Part shown: positions 1-8,890 of the stretch, piece by piece
Layout of the letters: each line of letters begins with the position of its first letter
Position numbering within the stretch: the stretch's first letter is position 1
Assembly: GCA_015066845.1 (NCBI GenBank)
Contig: SVNO01000015.1
Location: forward strand, 1 to 38,560
Direction of reading: 5' to 3'
DNA: 38,560 nucleotides
From: Ruminococcus sp.
Lineage (GTDB): Bacteria; Bacillota; Clostridia; Oscillospirales; Ruminococcaceae
Translations under genes and position numbers: made by a program
The notes under the pieces: model-generated
Told to the model about the DNA's origin: nothing
Database searches by the model: none
Seen by the model: only the letters and a program-made list of their open reading frames with translations

Positions 1-1190
1 TGTGCGGTGTATTCCTGCAGATCCTCCAGCAGAAGCCGGATCTCACCGCCCCATGTGGCAGTCTGCTGCGCTTCGATGCTGATGATTTTCCGGAACGGCA
101 CACGCTCCGTGCCCTGTAGGAACTGGCTGAGATACACGCAGCTGCGTGATGCGAGAATTGCCTGAAAATCGGAAAATTCCAGTACGCCGCCGTCCAGTCC
201 CCTGCACAGCACGCCGTCCTCAAAGAGGATTTCCAAGTCCTCCCGACGCTGTGCGTCCAATGCCTGTGCATGTTTCGCGATGTCAGCATATTCGGACAAA
301 AGCACCGTACCCTGTACATAATCGGTAAGCGTGGTGCGCGGATAGAGCAGGGTATAATATTTGTCAGCATTGGCAAGGGAAAGCCCAGCCTCCAGACGCT
401 GGATGTCATGGGAAAGACCATCGCGGATCTGCTGGGTGCGTTTGCCGCGCACCTTGGCAGAAAATGCCTGTATTTCGGAAATCAGCTCCTCTGGCAGGTA
501 CAAAAGCTCCGATGCCGGCGAAATGGTGACTTCTGTAATTTCCTCCGTGCGCCGCTGGGTTTCCACGTCAAATTCCATGATAACATCAATATCATCCCCC
601 CAGAATTCCATACGCACAGGAGTGGTGCGCTGGACGGGGAAAATGTCCACGATCGAACCGCGGATGGCAAATTGTCCCTTGCCCTCGACATTTTCGCAGC
701 GGCTGTAGCCGGCGGCAATGAGGTGCGTGGTCAATTCCTGCAAATCCACAGAACCGCCCGATTGCAGCGTGATACACGCTTCCTGCAAAGCCTGCTGCGG
801 AATGGTCGGCTGCAGTGCAGCTTCAATGCCGGCAGCAACAATGCGCACATCTCCCTGACAGAGGGCGGAGAGGACGTGCAGACGTTCGTGTTCATATTCC
901 GTGGATTTGCTTTCCGCGGCAGTGAACAAAAGCTCCTTGGACGGGTAATGCAGTGCGAGCTGCTCCCCTGCCATGGCGTTGATGTCGGCGCAGAGCTTGA
1001 TGGCATCTGCCTCACTGCCGGTGAGCAGGAGCACGGGCTGTTCCTGCGACTGTGCGAGTGTATACGCAAGCTGCGCTTTGTGGACAGCAGAAATGCCCGT
1101 CACGCAGACGGGTACTTCATTATCAGACAAGGCATTGCAGAGCTGTTTCCAGTCCTGCAATTCTGCAAATGTATCAGCAAAGAAATTCAT
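1..1190 (-). CDS. mfd: Transcription-repair coupling factor Mfd, N-terminal part (cut by window edge)
   Basis: About 396 N-terminal residues are visible and the frame is open to the left edge. Mfd is the ATP-dependent translocase that removes RNA polymerase stalled at DNA lesions and recruits the UvrA excision machinery. The visible part is the UvrB-like damage-recognition region: a HYPSKELLF segment near residue 81 and the UvrB/Mfd-type signature AIRGSIVDIFP near residues 175-185, followed by P-V-R-M-E-F-W-G-D-D. The ATG at 1190 has AAAGGA 7 bp upstream. It lies 12 bp after the stop of pth, so the two are one transcription unit, a common pth-mfd order in Firmicutes. The RNAP-interaction, helicase and UvrA-masking domains lie outside the window. 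Confidence 0.95.
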   Translation of the reverse strand, partial: MNFFADTFAELQDWKQLCNALSDNEVPVCVTGISAVHKAQLAYTLAQSQEQPVLLLTGSEADAIKLCADINAMAGEQLALHYPSKELLFTAAESKSTEYEHERLHVLSALCQGDVRIVAAGIEAALQPTIPQQALQEACITLQSGGSVDLQELTTHLIAAGYSRCENVEGKGQFAIRGSIVDIFPVQRTTPVRMEFWGDDIDVIMEFDVETQRRTEEITEVTISPASELLYLPEELISEIQAFSAKVRGKRTQQIRDGLSHDIQRLEAGLSLANADKYYTLLYPRTTLTDYVQGTVLLSEYADIAKHAQALDAQRREDLEILFEDGVLCRGLDGGVLEFSDFQAILASRSCVYLSQFLQGTERVPFRKIISIEAQQTATWGGEIRLLLEDLQEYTA

Positions 1191-1202
1191 AGCTGTATCC
1201 TT

Positions 1203-1829
1203 TTATGCGTTGAATCGGTTCATTGCGGCATCCGTTTTGCCCTGCACCATCAGCTCCAGACACGCACAGGCATTGCGGCATGCCTCCTCCATCTGCGGCA
1301 GCTCCTCTTTCCGGAATTTGCTGAGCACCCAGTCGGCAAGGTTGTAGTCCTTGTGGGGCTTTTTGCCCACGCCGACCTTGATTCTTGCAAAATCCTGCGA
1401 ACCGGTCAGTGCAATGATGCTCTTAATGCCGTTATGTCCCCCGTCACTGCCTTTTCTGCGGATGCGCAGTTTGCCGGGTTCGAGGGAAATATCGTCATAT
1501 ACCACAATCAGATGGTCCATATCGAGCTTGTAGAACTGCATGGCTTCTGCAACGGCTTCGCCGCTGTTGTTCATGTAGGTGTTCGGCTTCATGAGCAGGC
1601 ATTTTTTTCCGGCAAGCACAGCATCACCGCAATACGCCTTGAATTTCATGCGCGTGACATCGGTGCTCTTTTCCTTTGCCAGTGCGTCAATGGTCATAAA
1701 ACCGGCGTTATGCCGTGTATTTTCATAGGTCATACCGGGATTGCCCAATCCCACAATCAGCCATTCCGGTTTGCCGCCGGATTGTGTGGAATTTGCAGAA
1801 AGCTGCGCAAAAATGTCCATGATTCCCAT
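1203..1829 (-). CDS. pth: Peptidyl-tRNA hydrolase
   Basis: This 208-aa protein hydrolyses peptidyl-tRNA released from stalled ribosomes and recycles tRNA in the cytoplasm. The family core is clear: LIVGLGNPG at residues 24-32, the catalytic His in NTRHNAGF (His40 here), VVYDD, and the SDGGHNG loop. The frame is open to an ATG at 1931, but only the ATG at 1829 has a strong ribosome-binding site (AAAGGAG, 9 bp upstream), so the shorter form is annotated. It still carries about 18 residues before the core that E. coli Pth lacks. It is first in an operon with mfd; a promoter lies at 1961-1989. Confidence 0.96.
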   Translation of the reverse strand: MGIMDIFAQLSANSTQSGGKPEWLIVGLGNPGMTYENTRHNAGFMTIDALAKEKSTDVTRMKFKAYCGDAVLAGKKCLLMKPNTYMNNSGEAVAEAMQFYKLDMDHLIVVYDDISLEPGKLRIRRKGSDGGHNGIKSIIALTGSQDFARIKVGVGKKPHKDYNLADWVLSKFRKEELPQMEEACRNACACLELMVQGKTDAAMNRFNA

Positions 1830-1960
1830 ATATTTGTACTCCTTTCTGCTGCGGTCATGGGGGCAGGGTATGGCGCAAAGCACACATAACAGCAGCAAAA
1901 CCAGACGATACACGGAAATCACGCCATGCATCGCCCATCTCTTTTTTCACTTTGGTTTCT

Positions 1961-1989
1961 ATTATAGCACAATTCTCTGCTTTTTGCAA
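1961..1989 (-). promoter_or_regulatory. Promoter of pth-mfd
   Basis: TTGCAA, 17-bp spacer and TATAAT on the minus strand, about 130 bp upstream of the pth start. Both hexamers and the spacing fit a vegetative sigma-A promoter. Confidence 0.8.
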
Positions 1990-2002
1990 GAATATTTTTT
2001 CG

Positions 2003-2033
2003 ACAAAAGCCCCCTCCGGATGCCCGAAGGGGG
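2003..2033 (-). terminator. Rho-independent terminator of the LRR-dockerin gene
   Basis: A 10-bp GC-rich stem (2010-2033, one G-T pair, loop GCAT) is followed on the minus strand by CTTTTGTCG. It begins about 20 bp after the stop codon at 2054. Confidence 0.85.
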
Positions 2034-2053
2034 ATATGTCATGTGCTTGTGAT

Positions 2054-4069
2054 TTAACAGTTCGTGGTTTCAATAGCTGGTGTGGTTTCAACAGGAGCTG
2101 TGGTTTCAGCCGGCTCAACCGGATCTGCTGCCTCGCCTCTTGCTGCAAGCATCTTTGCCTTGAAGATGGCAAGGTCGAAGCCGTTGATCACGCCGTCTGC
2201 ATTTGCGTCCATGACTTTGCGCTGTGCTTCGTTCATGGTTTCAGTACCCAGCAGGTATCTCTGGAGATAAATCAGGTCTGTTACGTTGATCTGACCATCC
2301 ATATCCACGTCACCGACTGCCGGATTTTCTGCTGTACCGATGGTCATATCCTCTGTCGGTGCAGCTGTTGTGGTTTCTGCCGGAGCTGTGGTTTCTGTCG
2401 GAGCTGTGGTTTCTTCAGGCGGTGTGGTCTGCTGGCTGTCATTGACGTGACGTACCTTAGTTTTTGCGCAGTAATCGAGAACTACCGCAGAATCACCGGA
2501 AAGAACGATATCCGGATCAACGACCGGCTCTGCGCCATCACCATAGCCAACGCTCAGCTCGCACAGCTCTGTTACGCTGTCAGGAATTGCAATCGTTGTT
2601 GCGCTGTCCAGTGCAGTCAGGGCATACTTGTCAATCTTGGTAACAGTATCCGGAATGGTGATGGACGGCAGGGATGTGCAGCGATAGAACAGGTGGTTGC
2701 TGAATTCTGTGATGCCAGCGGGGAGCTGGATGTCTGTCAGGCTTACGCAGCCTGCAAAGCCCCAGATACCGATGCTGTCGAGGGAATTCTTGAATGTCAC
2801 GGTCTTGAGCTTGTCGCACTCATAGAATGCATAGCTGTCCACTACCTGTACCTTCTCCGGAATCACGATGGATTCGATGGAATCGCATTCATAGAATGCA
2901 TAAGTGCCGATGGTTTCTACAGCTTCGGGGATGACAACATTGGTCAGATTCGTGCACTTTGCAAATGCATACTTGGAAATCTTGGTCAGACCTTCCGGCA
3001 GCGGCAGTTCTGTCAGACTTGCACAGCCATAGAATGCATTGGAACGAATCTCTGTCAGAGCTTCAGGAAGCTTGATGTCTGTCAGGCTTGCGCAGTTTAC
3101 GAATGCACTGTCACGGATTTCTGTTACAGTGTCCGGAATATCCACGCTCTTGAGATTGGTACAGCCGGTGAATACGTTCAGGTTAATACGGGTTGCGCCC
3201 TTCGGGAGCTTTACGCTTACCAGATCGGGGCAATAAGTGAAGCAGTCACTCTCTACACGGGTAACGGTATCCGGAATTTCAACATTCTCCAGACCGGAGT
3301 AAGCAAATGAACCAACGCGGAGTGTTTCCAGTGTGGTCGGGAAGTTGATGGTCTTGAGTGCAGTACACATATACATTGCATAGCCGCCCAGTGTTTTGAA
3401 GCCCTCAGCCATTGTCAGGGTTTCGAGGGATGCACAGCTGGAGAACATGTATTCACCCATTGTTTTGAGGCTGCCCGGCAGTGTGATCTCCTTCAGGGAT
3501 GTACAGCAAGCAAATGCCTGTGTGTCCATCTTGTACAGGGTTTCCGGCAGTGTGATATCGGTCAGGGATTCGCAGCTTACGAATGCACATTCACCGATGA
3601 TGCCGACATTCTCCATGCCCTTAACGGATTCGAGTGCAGTACAGTTACAGAATGCATACGGACCGACTTTGGTAACGGTATCCGGAATGGTAACGCTTGT
3701 AATGTTCTTACAATCCTGGAATGCCTCACCATAGATAACCTGTACCGGATAACCCATGATTTCTGCCGGAATCTCTACTGCGCCTGTAACCTCAGGATTG
3801 AAGTCCACGATCTGGATAAAGCCCATCTGCGCAAACTCAAACAGGAAATCTCCGTATGCGAACTTGATTCTGATATCCAGATCGTCTGCCTCGTAAGAAC
3901 CGTCCGGAATAATCTTGCCCTCAACACCGTACTTCTTATACCACGGTGTTTCCGCAGCGGACGCACTCATCGGCTCAGCAATGGAAAGCTGCTGACCAAT
4001 GGGTGCAGCAACAGCTGCGAACGCCATTGAGAATGCGAAAATTCCTGCAATGATCTTTTTCATGTTCAT
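2054..4069 (-). CDS. Secreted BspA-type leucine-rich-repeat protein with C-terminal dockerin
   Basis: This is a 671-aa secreted protein. In order it has a signal peptide (residues 1 to about 39, Lys-Lys then a hydrophobic stretch and Ala-rich end); about 450 residues of LRR_5/BspA-like repeats of the type xxIPxxVTxIGxxAFxxCxxL; a Thr/Glu/Pro linker (about 545-583); and a type I dockerin (about 584-643) with two Ca-binding loops, DVDMDGQINVTD and DANADGVINGFD. A second Thr/Pro/Glu tail follows and ends in Cys. BspA-like repeats usually mediate binding to surfaces or proteins, and the dockerin suggests anchoring to a cohesin-bearing scaffold; both roles are inferred. The ATG at 4069 follows GAGGAAGGG by 7 bp; an ATG two codons later is an alternative. 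It is monocistronic, with its own promoter and terminator. Confidence 0.93.
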   Translation of the reverse strand: MNMKKIIAGIFAFSMAFAAVAAPIGQQLSIAEPMSASAAETPWYKKYGVEGKIIPDGSYEADDLDIRIKFAYGDFLFEFAQMGFIQIVDFNPEVTGAVEIPAEIMGYPVQVIYGEAFQDCKNITSVTIPDTVTKVGPYAFCNCTALESVKGMENVGIIGECAFVSCESLTDITLPETLYKMDTQAFACCTSLKEITLPGSLKTMGEYMFSSCASLETLTMAEGFKTLGGYAMYMCTALKTINFPTTLETLRVGSFAYSGLENVEIPDTVTRVESDCFTYCPDLVSVKLPKGATRINLNVFTGCTNLKSVDIPDTVTEIRDSAFVNCASLTDIKLPEALTEIRSNAFYGCASLTELPLPEGLTKISKYAFAKCTNLTNVVIPEAVETIGTYAFYECDSIESIVIPEKVQVVDSYAFYECDKLKTVTFKNSLDSIGIWGFAGCVSLTDIQLPAGITEFSNHLFYRCTSLPSITIPDTVTKIDKYALTALDSATTIAIPDSVTELCELSVGYGDGAEPVVDPDIVLSGDSAVVLDYCAKTKVRHVNDSQQTTPPEETTAPTETTAPAETTTAAPTEDMTIGTAENPAVGDVDMDGQINVTDLIYLQRYLLGTETMNEAQRKVMDANADGVINGFDLAIFKAKMLAARGEAADPVEPAETTAPVETTPAIETTNC

Positions 4070-4094
4070 AGTAAAACCCTTCCTCTCTCAGTTT

Positions 4095-4131
4095 CATTCT
4101 ACCCTCTCAGCTGCAATGCAGCAATAGAATG
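4095..4131 (-). promoter_or_regulatory. Hairpin in the 5' leader of the LRR-dockerin mRNA
   Basis: Nested inverted repeats: outer arms CATTCTA/TAGAATG (4095-4101, 4125-4131) and inner arms GCTGC/GCAGC around a 3-nt loop. It lies between the promoter and the start codon. No known riboswitch pattern was recognised; it may stabilise the message. Confidence 0.4.
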
Positions 4132-4187
4132 ATTTGTGGTATTTCACGATATTCTTCCGCGCCCTCGCGAAAGTTATATGCAACTTC

Positions 4188-4217
4188 ATTATACCTTACT
4201 TTCCATAGGTTTGTCAA
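4188..4217 (-). promoter_or_regulatory. Promoter of the LRR-dockerin gene
   Basis: Consensus TTGACA and TATAAT with an 18-bp spacer on the minus strand. It leaves a leader of about 110 nt. Confidence 0.8.
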
Positions 4218-4236
4218 GTACTTCTATGAAAAAACT

Positions 4237-4270
4237 ACAAAAAAATATCCGCCGGAGCACCGGCGGATAT
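4237..4270 (-). terminator. Terminator of the membrane-protein operon
   Basis: A perfect 11-bp stem (4245-4255 with 4260-4270, loop AGCA on the plus strand) is followed on the minus strand by a run of T residues. It lies 50 bp after the stop at 4320. Confidence 0.85.
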
Positions 4271-4319
4271 ACAATTTTACAGAAAGTTTCTATTTTTGTC
4301 ACAAATTTTTCTACTTCCC

Positions 4320-6575
4320 TCAACGCCAGAACACGAGCAATTCCTGCAATTCAAAAAACAGATCGGGGAATCCATACCAGACTGCGGAGTCGGAATGGTA
4401 GGCAAGCAGAATCACTGCCATCAGAACGGGGGCTTGCAGGAACAGAAGATGGCAGGCACGGCGGAGCGTCGGGATCCTGCGAAACCGCCGCTGGACATCG
4501 AGGATGACCAGAACGCTGAACACGGCAAGGACGGGGAGAATGTCACAGAGGTAGCGGATGTGATAGCCGCCCATGCAGAAATCCAGAAATGCAATGACAG
4601 CTGTCAGGGCAAATGCCATGATGCAGAGCGTCCGTTTTTCACGTCCTGCGGAAAGCTTCGGCAGGAAACACATTGCAGCAGGAATGAGCAGGAACATCCA
4701 TGCACCACAGCCTGCGTCAAGGTAGAAATATCTCGCATTCTGGGAGAAAACAGGGAGTGACAGATGGATAAAGGGGAATACCTCGCCCATGCGCATGGGA
4801 TTGAGGAAATAATAGGTGATCGCCATCGGCAGATAGCGCAGCGACACCTGATTTGCCGAAATATCACTGACAGTGAGCTGGTAGACTGCACCGAATTCCA
4901 GCGGTGAGCCGAATCTTGCGGCATTGTATGCCATTGTCACTGCCGCGCCGATGCACAGCGGTACGGCAAAGCTTGCAATCACGGCAATGCGCTGCCGTTT
5001 GTGCAGGTCATCGCGGCGGATGAAATTCCAGAACACGGGCACAAGGAACAGGGCGTAGAGGGATATGAGGGGGCGGCTGAGAACAGCTGCAGCAATGGCA
5101 AGGGCACAGCCGGCAAACAGACAGCATCGCGCTGCCTGCCCACGCGCCATAACAGCCTCCAGTCCGAGCCATAAAAAGAGGTAGAGGAAGCAAATGGCTG
5201 CAATTATGGTGGTATAATAGCGGTCAGCAAAATTCGCGCACAGGAAGATACCGGACGCACAGACAGCGGCAGCCAGACCGGAGAGCAGGAGCAGGAAATT
5301 CACGCGTTTGCAATACCTGCGCACGAGTGTAAGCACCAGCAAGAACAGGAATGCCACGCTCAGTATGGTAAATATCAGCGCGGTCAGCTCCAGTGTGGGA
5401 ATGCCGCCGGTACACAGCCAGATGGGATAGTAGACGAAAATAACGGGGGCAATGCCGAAATAGCTGTAATATTTTCCGTCATACAGTGCCAGATCCCATT
5501 CGTAAGCAATGCCGGAGGATTCACGCATTCCCATATCATAGGGATTTTCCAGTTCAAGGAGTGCAGGCTCTACGGGAATTTCCACATGCACCTGTCCACG
5601 CTGCCACGCGTCAAAGGTCAGTGCATTCACATCATAGACATGGGGCACATTTTCGGTACTGTAGGGTTCGATCCGGACGGACCACAGGGGCATGGCATTG
5701 CATATGATCAGTTCACAGAGGATGAAGAAAAACGCAAGAATTTCCTTATGTATCAGGTTGTGCCGGTCATAGTAGATGCGGTGCCAGCGGAAACAGCGGA
5801 TGGCAGTGAACAGGACGAGGATGCCGGACAGCAGGAGAATGCGCGGGAGGGAGAAGCCAAAGGGCTTGACATTCTGTATGGACAGACCGGTGACATTCAC
5901 GGGCGTTTCCGGCTGCACATCCTCAAATTGCAGATCAAGTTTGTAAACGGTTCCATGGGGAACAATGGAAAAACGGGTGGAGGTCTGGGCATGGTTCATG
6001 AGATTTCTGCCAATGTCCTGCAATTGCATGGAATGGTTCTCATCATTCATCTGACAGCGGATGCCGTAGATCGCATCCTCACTTTCCACATTCACAGTAA
6101 GATACCGGACATCCTTCCGTTCCAGAGAGAGGATAAGATTTGCATTTCCCTGCACAACAATACAGTCATCCTTTTTCTCATACAAGCCCATGACGTTCCA
6201 TTCGGAAAGCGGAATTTCCTCGCTTCTGGGGTGGGTGCTGTAGCAATTGCCGCAGAACAGGACAAATTCGAGCAGGATGGAAATGCAGACGCAGCCGATA
6301 CTGCCGAGTGCGAACCGACGCAGGCGGCTGGGCTGCGGACTGCGGAAACAGTACAATGCGGACGTACCGAGCAAGCCGGCAGTGATGACAGCAAGGGGCA
6401 GCGTATCCGATGCGCCGAGGGTAAAACGGCATAATGCAAGGGAGGCTGCATATAATAGAAGCAATTGTGCAGCGGCAAGGAAAATTCCCTTGCGCAGGCG
6501 GTTTTTGGGGCATTGAAACAGCAGGAGGATATTCCCTGCAAGCAGAATTGGCAATAGTACAAAAATGGAATTCAT
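4320..6575 (-). CDS. Polytopic membrane protein, probable GT-C type glycosyltransferase
   Basis: A 751-aa integral membrane protein. It has three predicted N-terminal helices, an extracytoplasmic region of about 130 residues (roughly 110-245), and then about nine or ten further helices with an outer loop containing ENPYDMGMR and then YEWDLALYDGKYYSYFG. This ENPYD...WD-x-A-x-Y-x-GKYY pattern is one I associate with clostridial GT-C fold transferases, which use polyprenyl-phosphate sugars at the outer membrane face. The assignment rests on topology and that loop; no acceptor or sugar can be named. The ATG at 6575 has AGGAG 8 bp upstream. It lies 37 bp after the gene at 6613-7101, so the two are probably cotranscribed. 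Confidence 0.75.
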   Translation of the reverse strand: MNSIFVLLPILLAGNILLLFQCPKNRLRKGIFLAAAQLLLLYAASLALCRFTLGASDTLPLAVITAGLLGTSALYCFRSPQPSRLRRFALGSIGCVCISILLEFVLFCGNCYSTHPRSEEIPLSEWNVMGLYEKKDDCIVVQGNANLILSLERKDVRYLTVNVESEDAIYGIRCQMNDENHSMQLQDIGRNLMNHAQTSTRFSIVPHGTVYKLDLQFEDVQPETPVNVTGLSIQNVKPFGFSLPRILLLSGILVLFTAIRCFRWHRIYYDRHNLIHKEILAFFFILCELIICNAMPLWSVRIEPYSTENVPHVYDVNALTFDAWQRGQVHVEIPVEPALLELENPYDMGMRESSGIAYEWDLALYDGKYYSYFGIAPVIFVYYPIWLCTGGIPTLELTALIFTILSVAFLFLLVLTLVRRYCKRVNFLLLLSGLAAAVCASGIFLCANFADRYYTTIIAAICFLYLFLWLGLEAVMARGQAARCCLFAGCALAIAAAVLSRPLISLYALFLVPVFWNFIRRDDLHKRQRIAVIASFAVPLCIGAAVTMAYNAARFGSPLEFGAVYQLTVSDISANQVSLRYLPMAITYYFLNPMRMGEVFPFIHLSLPVFSQNARYFYLDAGCGAWMFLLIPAAMCFLPKLSAGREKRTLCIMAFALTAVIAFLDFCMGGYHIRYLCDILPVLAVFSVLVILDVQRRFRRIPTLRRACHLLFLQAPVLMAVILLAYHSDSAVWYGFPDLFFELQELLVFWR

Positions 6576-6612
6576 TGTGATATCTCCTATCCATCAGTGA
6601 TGGCATATGTAT

Positions 6613-7101
6613 TCATTTCGATGCTTCTTCGGACTGCTTCGCACGGCTGCGGCAGACGCGTGTTTCATAGGCACACAGCTGCCAGATGGACAGGATGCAG
6701 CAGAGAGAGAACGGCAGGATGGTCGGGGCGATGCGGTCGCGGAAAAGGTCACTGACCGGCTGCATGGTTTCACCGATTGCCGGAAAATTCTGGTCGGCAT
6801 AGGCACAGAAGCGCGAGAGCGTGAACAGGCAGGCACAGATACCGCAGACAGCGCAGACGAGCGCGGCGGCATTGCATTGCCATCGCTGGGGCTTTGCACC
6901 GCAAAGGCAGAGAATGGCAGCGGCGGTCAGGAGGACGGAGCCTGTGCGCATCCAGAATGCAAACGTGGAAAAAACTGCCGGATAGTTTCCGGCATCGACT
7001 TGATATTGCCAGCCTGCCGCGGTCAGCAGGCACATTAACAACGGATAGAGGAGCGTTGTGACAACGAGCGTCACGCGCAGGAAAATCTTCAAAATTTTCA
7101 T
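6613..7101 (-). CDS. Small four-helix membrane protein of unknown function
   Basis: A 162-aa protein with four hydrophobic segments (about residues 5-30, 46-66, 78-98 and 126-144), a charged C-terminal tail (CRSRAKQSEEASK), and many Cys in the membrane part. No family was recognised. It is the first gene of a pair with the large GT-C-like membrane protein 37 bp downstream, so a role beside that enzyme is possible but unproven. The region upstream holds two 39-bp direct repeats and no clear sigma-A promoter. Confidence 0.75.
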   Translation of the reverse strand: MKILKIFLRVTLVVTTLLYPLLMCLLTAAGWQYQVDAGNYPAVFSTFAFWMRTGSVLLTAAAILCLCGAKPQRWQCNAAALVCAVCGICACLFTLSRFCAYADQNFPAIGETMQPVSDLFRDRIAPTILPFSLCCILSIWQLCAYETRVCRSRAKQSEEASK

Positions 7102-7150
7102 TCAGGTATTCTCCAGTGATAAAGTCATCAGTTCTGTCCATGATAAAGGC

Positions 7151-7236
7151 AATGCCGCACAAAGCGATACAGGCTTTTTGCGGTATTGCCTAAATACAAT
7201 ACCGCACGAAGCGATACAGGCTTTTTGCGGTATTGC
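7151..7236. repeat. Two direct 39-bp repeats with internal inverted repeats
   Basis: Copies at 7151-7189 and 7198-7236 differ at only a few bases. Each starts with AATRCCGCA and ends with TGCGGTATTGC, so each copy can fold into a hairpin of 10-12 bp around a loop containing GCGATACAGGC. They fill the divergent region between the membrane-protein operon and spoIVB. A partial third copy occurs near 19512-19534. Confidence 0.85.
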
Positions 7237-7280
7237 ACAAACCGATGTGCATCAATTCGTGCAAAGAAAGCAGGTGAGGA

Positions 7281-8486
7281 ATGGAACAGAAACGAAAAAA
7301 ATGGATTGCAGGTCTGTGCGGTCTTTTGCTGGTACAGCCGGTAGTGATGCTGTTATTCTACGCCGGCAGACTGCCCGACCGCTACTATCTCCGAAGCGGC
7401 GAAACGCTGGAGCTTGCGACAGTTCTGCCGATTACGGCAAAGCCGGTTGCACCTGCGGCATCCGCCTGTGCGGTACAGAATACGCCATCGGCGGTTTCGC
7501 TGCGGTTGTTTGGTATGCTTCCCATAAAAACGGCAGAAATTCAGCAAACAGAAGAAATTATGCTCATTCCCTGCGGACAGGCGTTCGGCATTCGTATGCT
7601 CATGGACGGCATGATGGCAGTCGGCTTCGGGGAAGTCCGGACTGCGCAGGGGGCATGTTGTCCGGCAGCAGAAGCAGGCATACAGGAGGGTGACATCATT
7701 CAGGCAGTCAACCGCAGTCCCATTGGCTCAGCCGAGGCATTCCGTGCGGCGGCAGCGGAGGGAAAGCCGATGCTGCTGACGGTACTGCGCGGCGGCAAAA
7801 CGCTGGACATCACGCTCACACCGGCATACAGTGAGGAGGAGCATTGCTGGCTGACGGGGTTATGGGTACGCGACAGCACAGCGGGCATAGGAACACTGAC
7901 GTATTATGAACCGGAAACGGGGCAATTCGGCGGACTTGGGCATCCCATCTGCGACCCTGACACGGGGGAGCTGATTCCGCTTGCAAGCGGCGAAGCGGAT
8001 GCTGTGACGATACAGGGGGCGATCCGCGGACAGGCAGGCTGTCCGGGGCAGTTACAGGGTTATTTTTCCGCGTCACGTCCGATTGGTACGCTGCAATGCA
8101 ACGACCGCTGTGGATTATTCGGGGAGCTGTACGAAGCTCCGGCAGAGATTCCGGCGATTCCGATGGCACTCAAGCAGGAGATTGTGCTTGGGGAGGCAGT
8201 GATACTCAGCACGGTGCGCGGTGACAGTCCGGAGATGTTCACGGTAGAGATCACGGACATTGACTATCGTTCCGACACACAGAACATGGTCATTGAGGTA
8301 ACGGATGAGGCATTGCTTGCAGCGACAGGGGGGATCGTACAGGGCATGAGTGGCAGTCCGATTTTGCAGAATGGCAGGCTGATCGGAGCAGTCACGCATG
8401 TTTTTGTAAGCGACCCATCGCAGGGCTACGGCATATTTGCAGAAAGCATGTATGAAGTGAGTGAAAGCATTGCCGCACAGGGATGA
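7281..8486 (+). CDS. spoIVB: SpoIVB-type serine peptidase (sporulation)
   Basis: A 401-aa protein with one N-terminal membrane anchor (about residues 8-28), a PDZ domain (about 95-180, with AAEAGIQEGDIIQAVN) and a C-terminal S55 peptidase domain. That domain carries GGLGHPI (His221, probable catalytic His) and GIVQGMSGSPI with the nucleophilic Ser near 357-359, then GAVTHVFV. In Bacillus, SpoIVB is made in the forespore under sigma-G, crosses into the intermembrane space and triggers pro-sigma-K processing by cleaving SpoIVFA. Length matches the family (about 425 aa in B. subtilis). The start at 7281 has AGGTGA just upstream. It is not next to spo0A or recN, its usual neighbours. Its presence implies the organism is, or descends from, a spore former. 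Confidence 0.93.
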   Translation: MEQKRKKWIAGLCGLLLVQPVVMLLFYAGRLPDRYYLRSGETLELATVLPITAKPVAPAASACAVQNTPSAVSLRLFGMLPIKTAEIQQTEEIMLIPCGQAFGIRMLMDGMMAVGFGEVRTAQGACCPAAEAGIQEGDIIQAVNRSPIGSAEAFRAAAAEGKPMLLTVLRGGKTLDITLTPAYSEEEHCWLTGLWVRDSTAGIGTLTYYEPETGQFGGLGHPICDPDTGELIPLASGEADAVTIQGAIRGQAGCPGQLQGYFSASRPIGTLQCNDRCGLFGELYEAPAEIPAIPMALKQEIVLGEAVILSTVRGDSPEMFTVEITDIDYRSDTQNMVIEVTDEALLAATGGIVQGMSGSPILQNGRLIGAVTHVFVSDPSQGYGIFAESMYEVSESIAAQG

Positions 8487-8512
8487 AAAATGGGGCTGCA
8501 TCGCGCAGCCCC
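8487..8512 (-). terminator. Terminator of the HPr gene
   Basis: An 8-bp perfect stem, GGGGCTGC/GCAGCCCC (8492-8499, 8505-8512), is followed on the minus strand by ATTTTTCATC. It lies 17 bp after the HPr stop codon and directly abuts the 3' end of spoIVB, which it may also terminate. Confidence 0.8.
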
Positions 8513-8528
8513 GAAAAGTGCAAATCTG

Positions 8529-8801
8529 TTATCTGTTGTCGTCGCTGAAGCCGCTTTCAACCAGCTCAACCAGAGCATCTACAGCTGCCTGCTCGTCAGA
8601 GCCGTCAGCGATGATGCGGATATCAGTGCCGCCTACGATACCGAGGGACAGGATACCCAGCAGGCTCTTAGCGTTTACTCGACGCTCCTTCTTTTCGATC
8701 CAGATAGAGGACTTGTACTCATTTGCCTTCTGGATAAAGAAGGTTGCCGGTCTTGCGTGAAGGCCAACCTGATTCTGAACTGTAACATCTTTCACAAACA
8801 T
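8529..8801 (-). CDS. ptsH: Phosphocarrier protein HPr
   Basis: A 90-aa HPr-family protein. HPr carries phosphate from enzyme I to sugar-specific EIIA proteins and, when phosphorylated on Ser46 in Gram-positives, acts as a CcpA corepressor. The active-site motif GLHARPA places His at residue 15 and the regulatory motif NAKSLLGI places Ser at 46, exactly the canonical numbering when translation starts at 8801. An ATG two codons earlier (8807) lies only 3 nt from the Shine-Dalgarno GGGAG, so 8801 is preferred. No enzyme I gene is adjacent. It is monocistronic with its own promoter (8862-8890) and terminator. Confidence 0.95.
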   Translation of the reverse strand: MFVKDVTVQNQVGLHARPATFFIQKANEYKSSIWIEKKERRVNAKSLLGILSLGIVGGTDIRIIADGSDEQAAVDALVELVESGFSDDNR

Positions 8802-8861
8802 AATCATACTCTCCCATCTTTGCGTTTAAGGTTTTGTTTTTGCTTACCAGTGCATAATGTT

Positions 8862-8890
8862 ATTATACACGGTAAATCGGACTACGTCAA
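8862..8890 (-). promoter_or_regulatory. Promoter of the HPr gene
   Basis: TTGACG, 17-bp spacer and TATAAT on the minus strand, about 60 bp before the start codon. Confidence 0.82.

Noticed and set aside
270-1889. Plus-strand frame of 539 codons across mfd and pth
   Set aside because: It covers two clearly identified genes on the other strand and has a low-quality composition.
1830-1931. N-terminal extension of Pth with a hydrophobic stretch
   Set aside because: It is in frame, but the strong ribosome-binding site lies immediately before 1829 and Pth is cytoplasmic.
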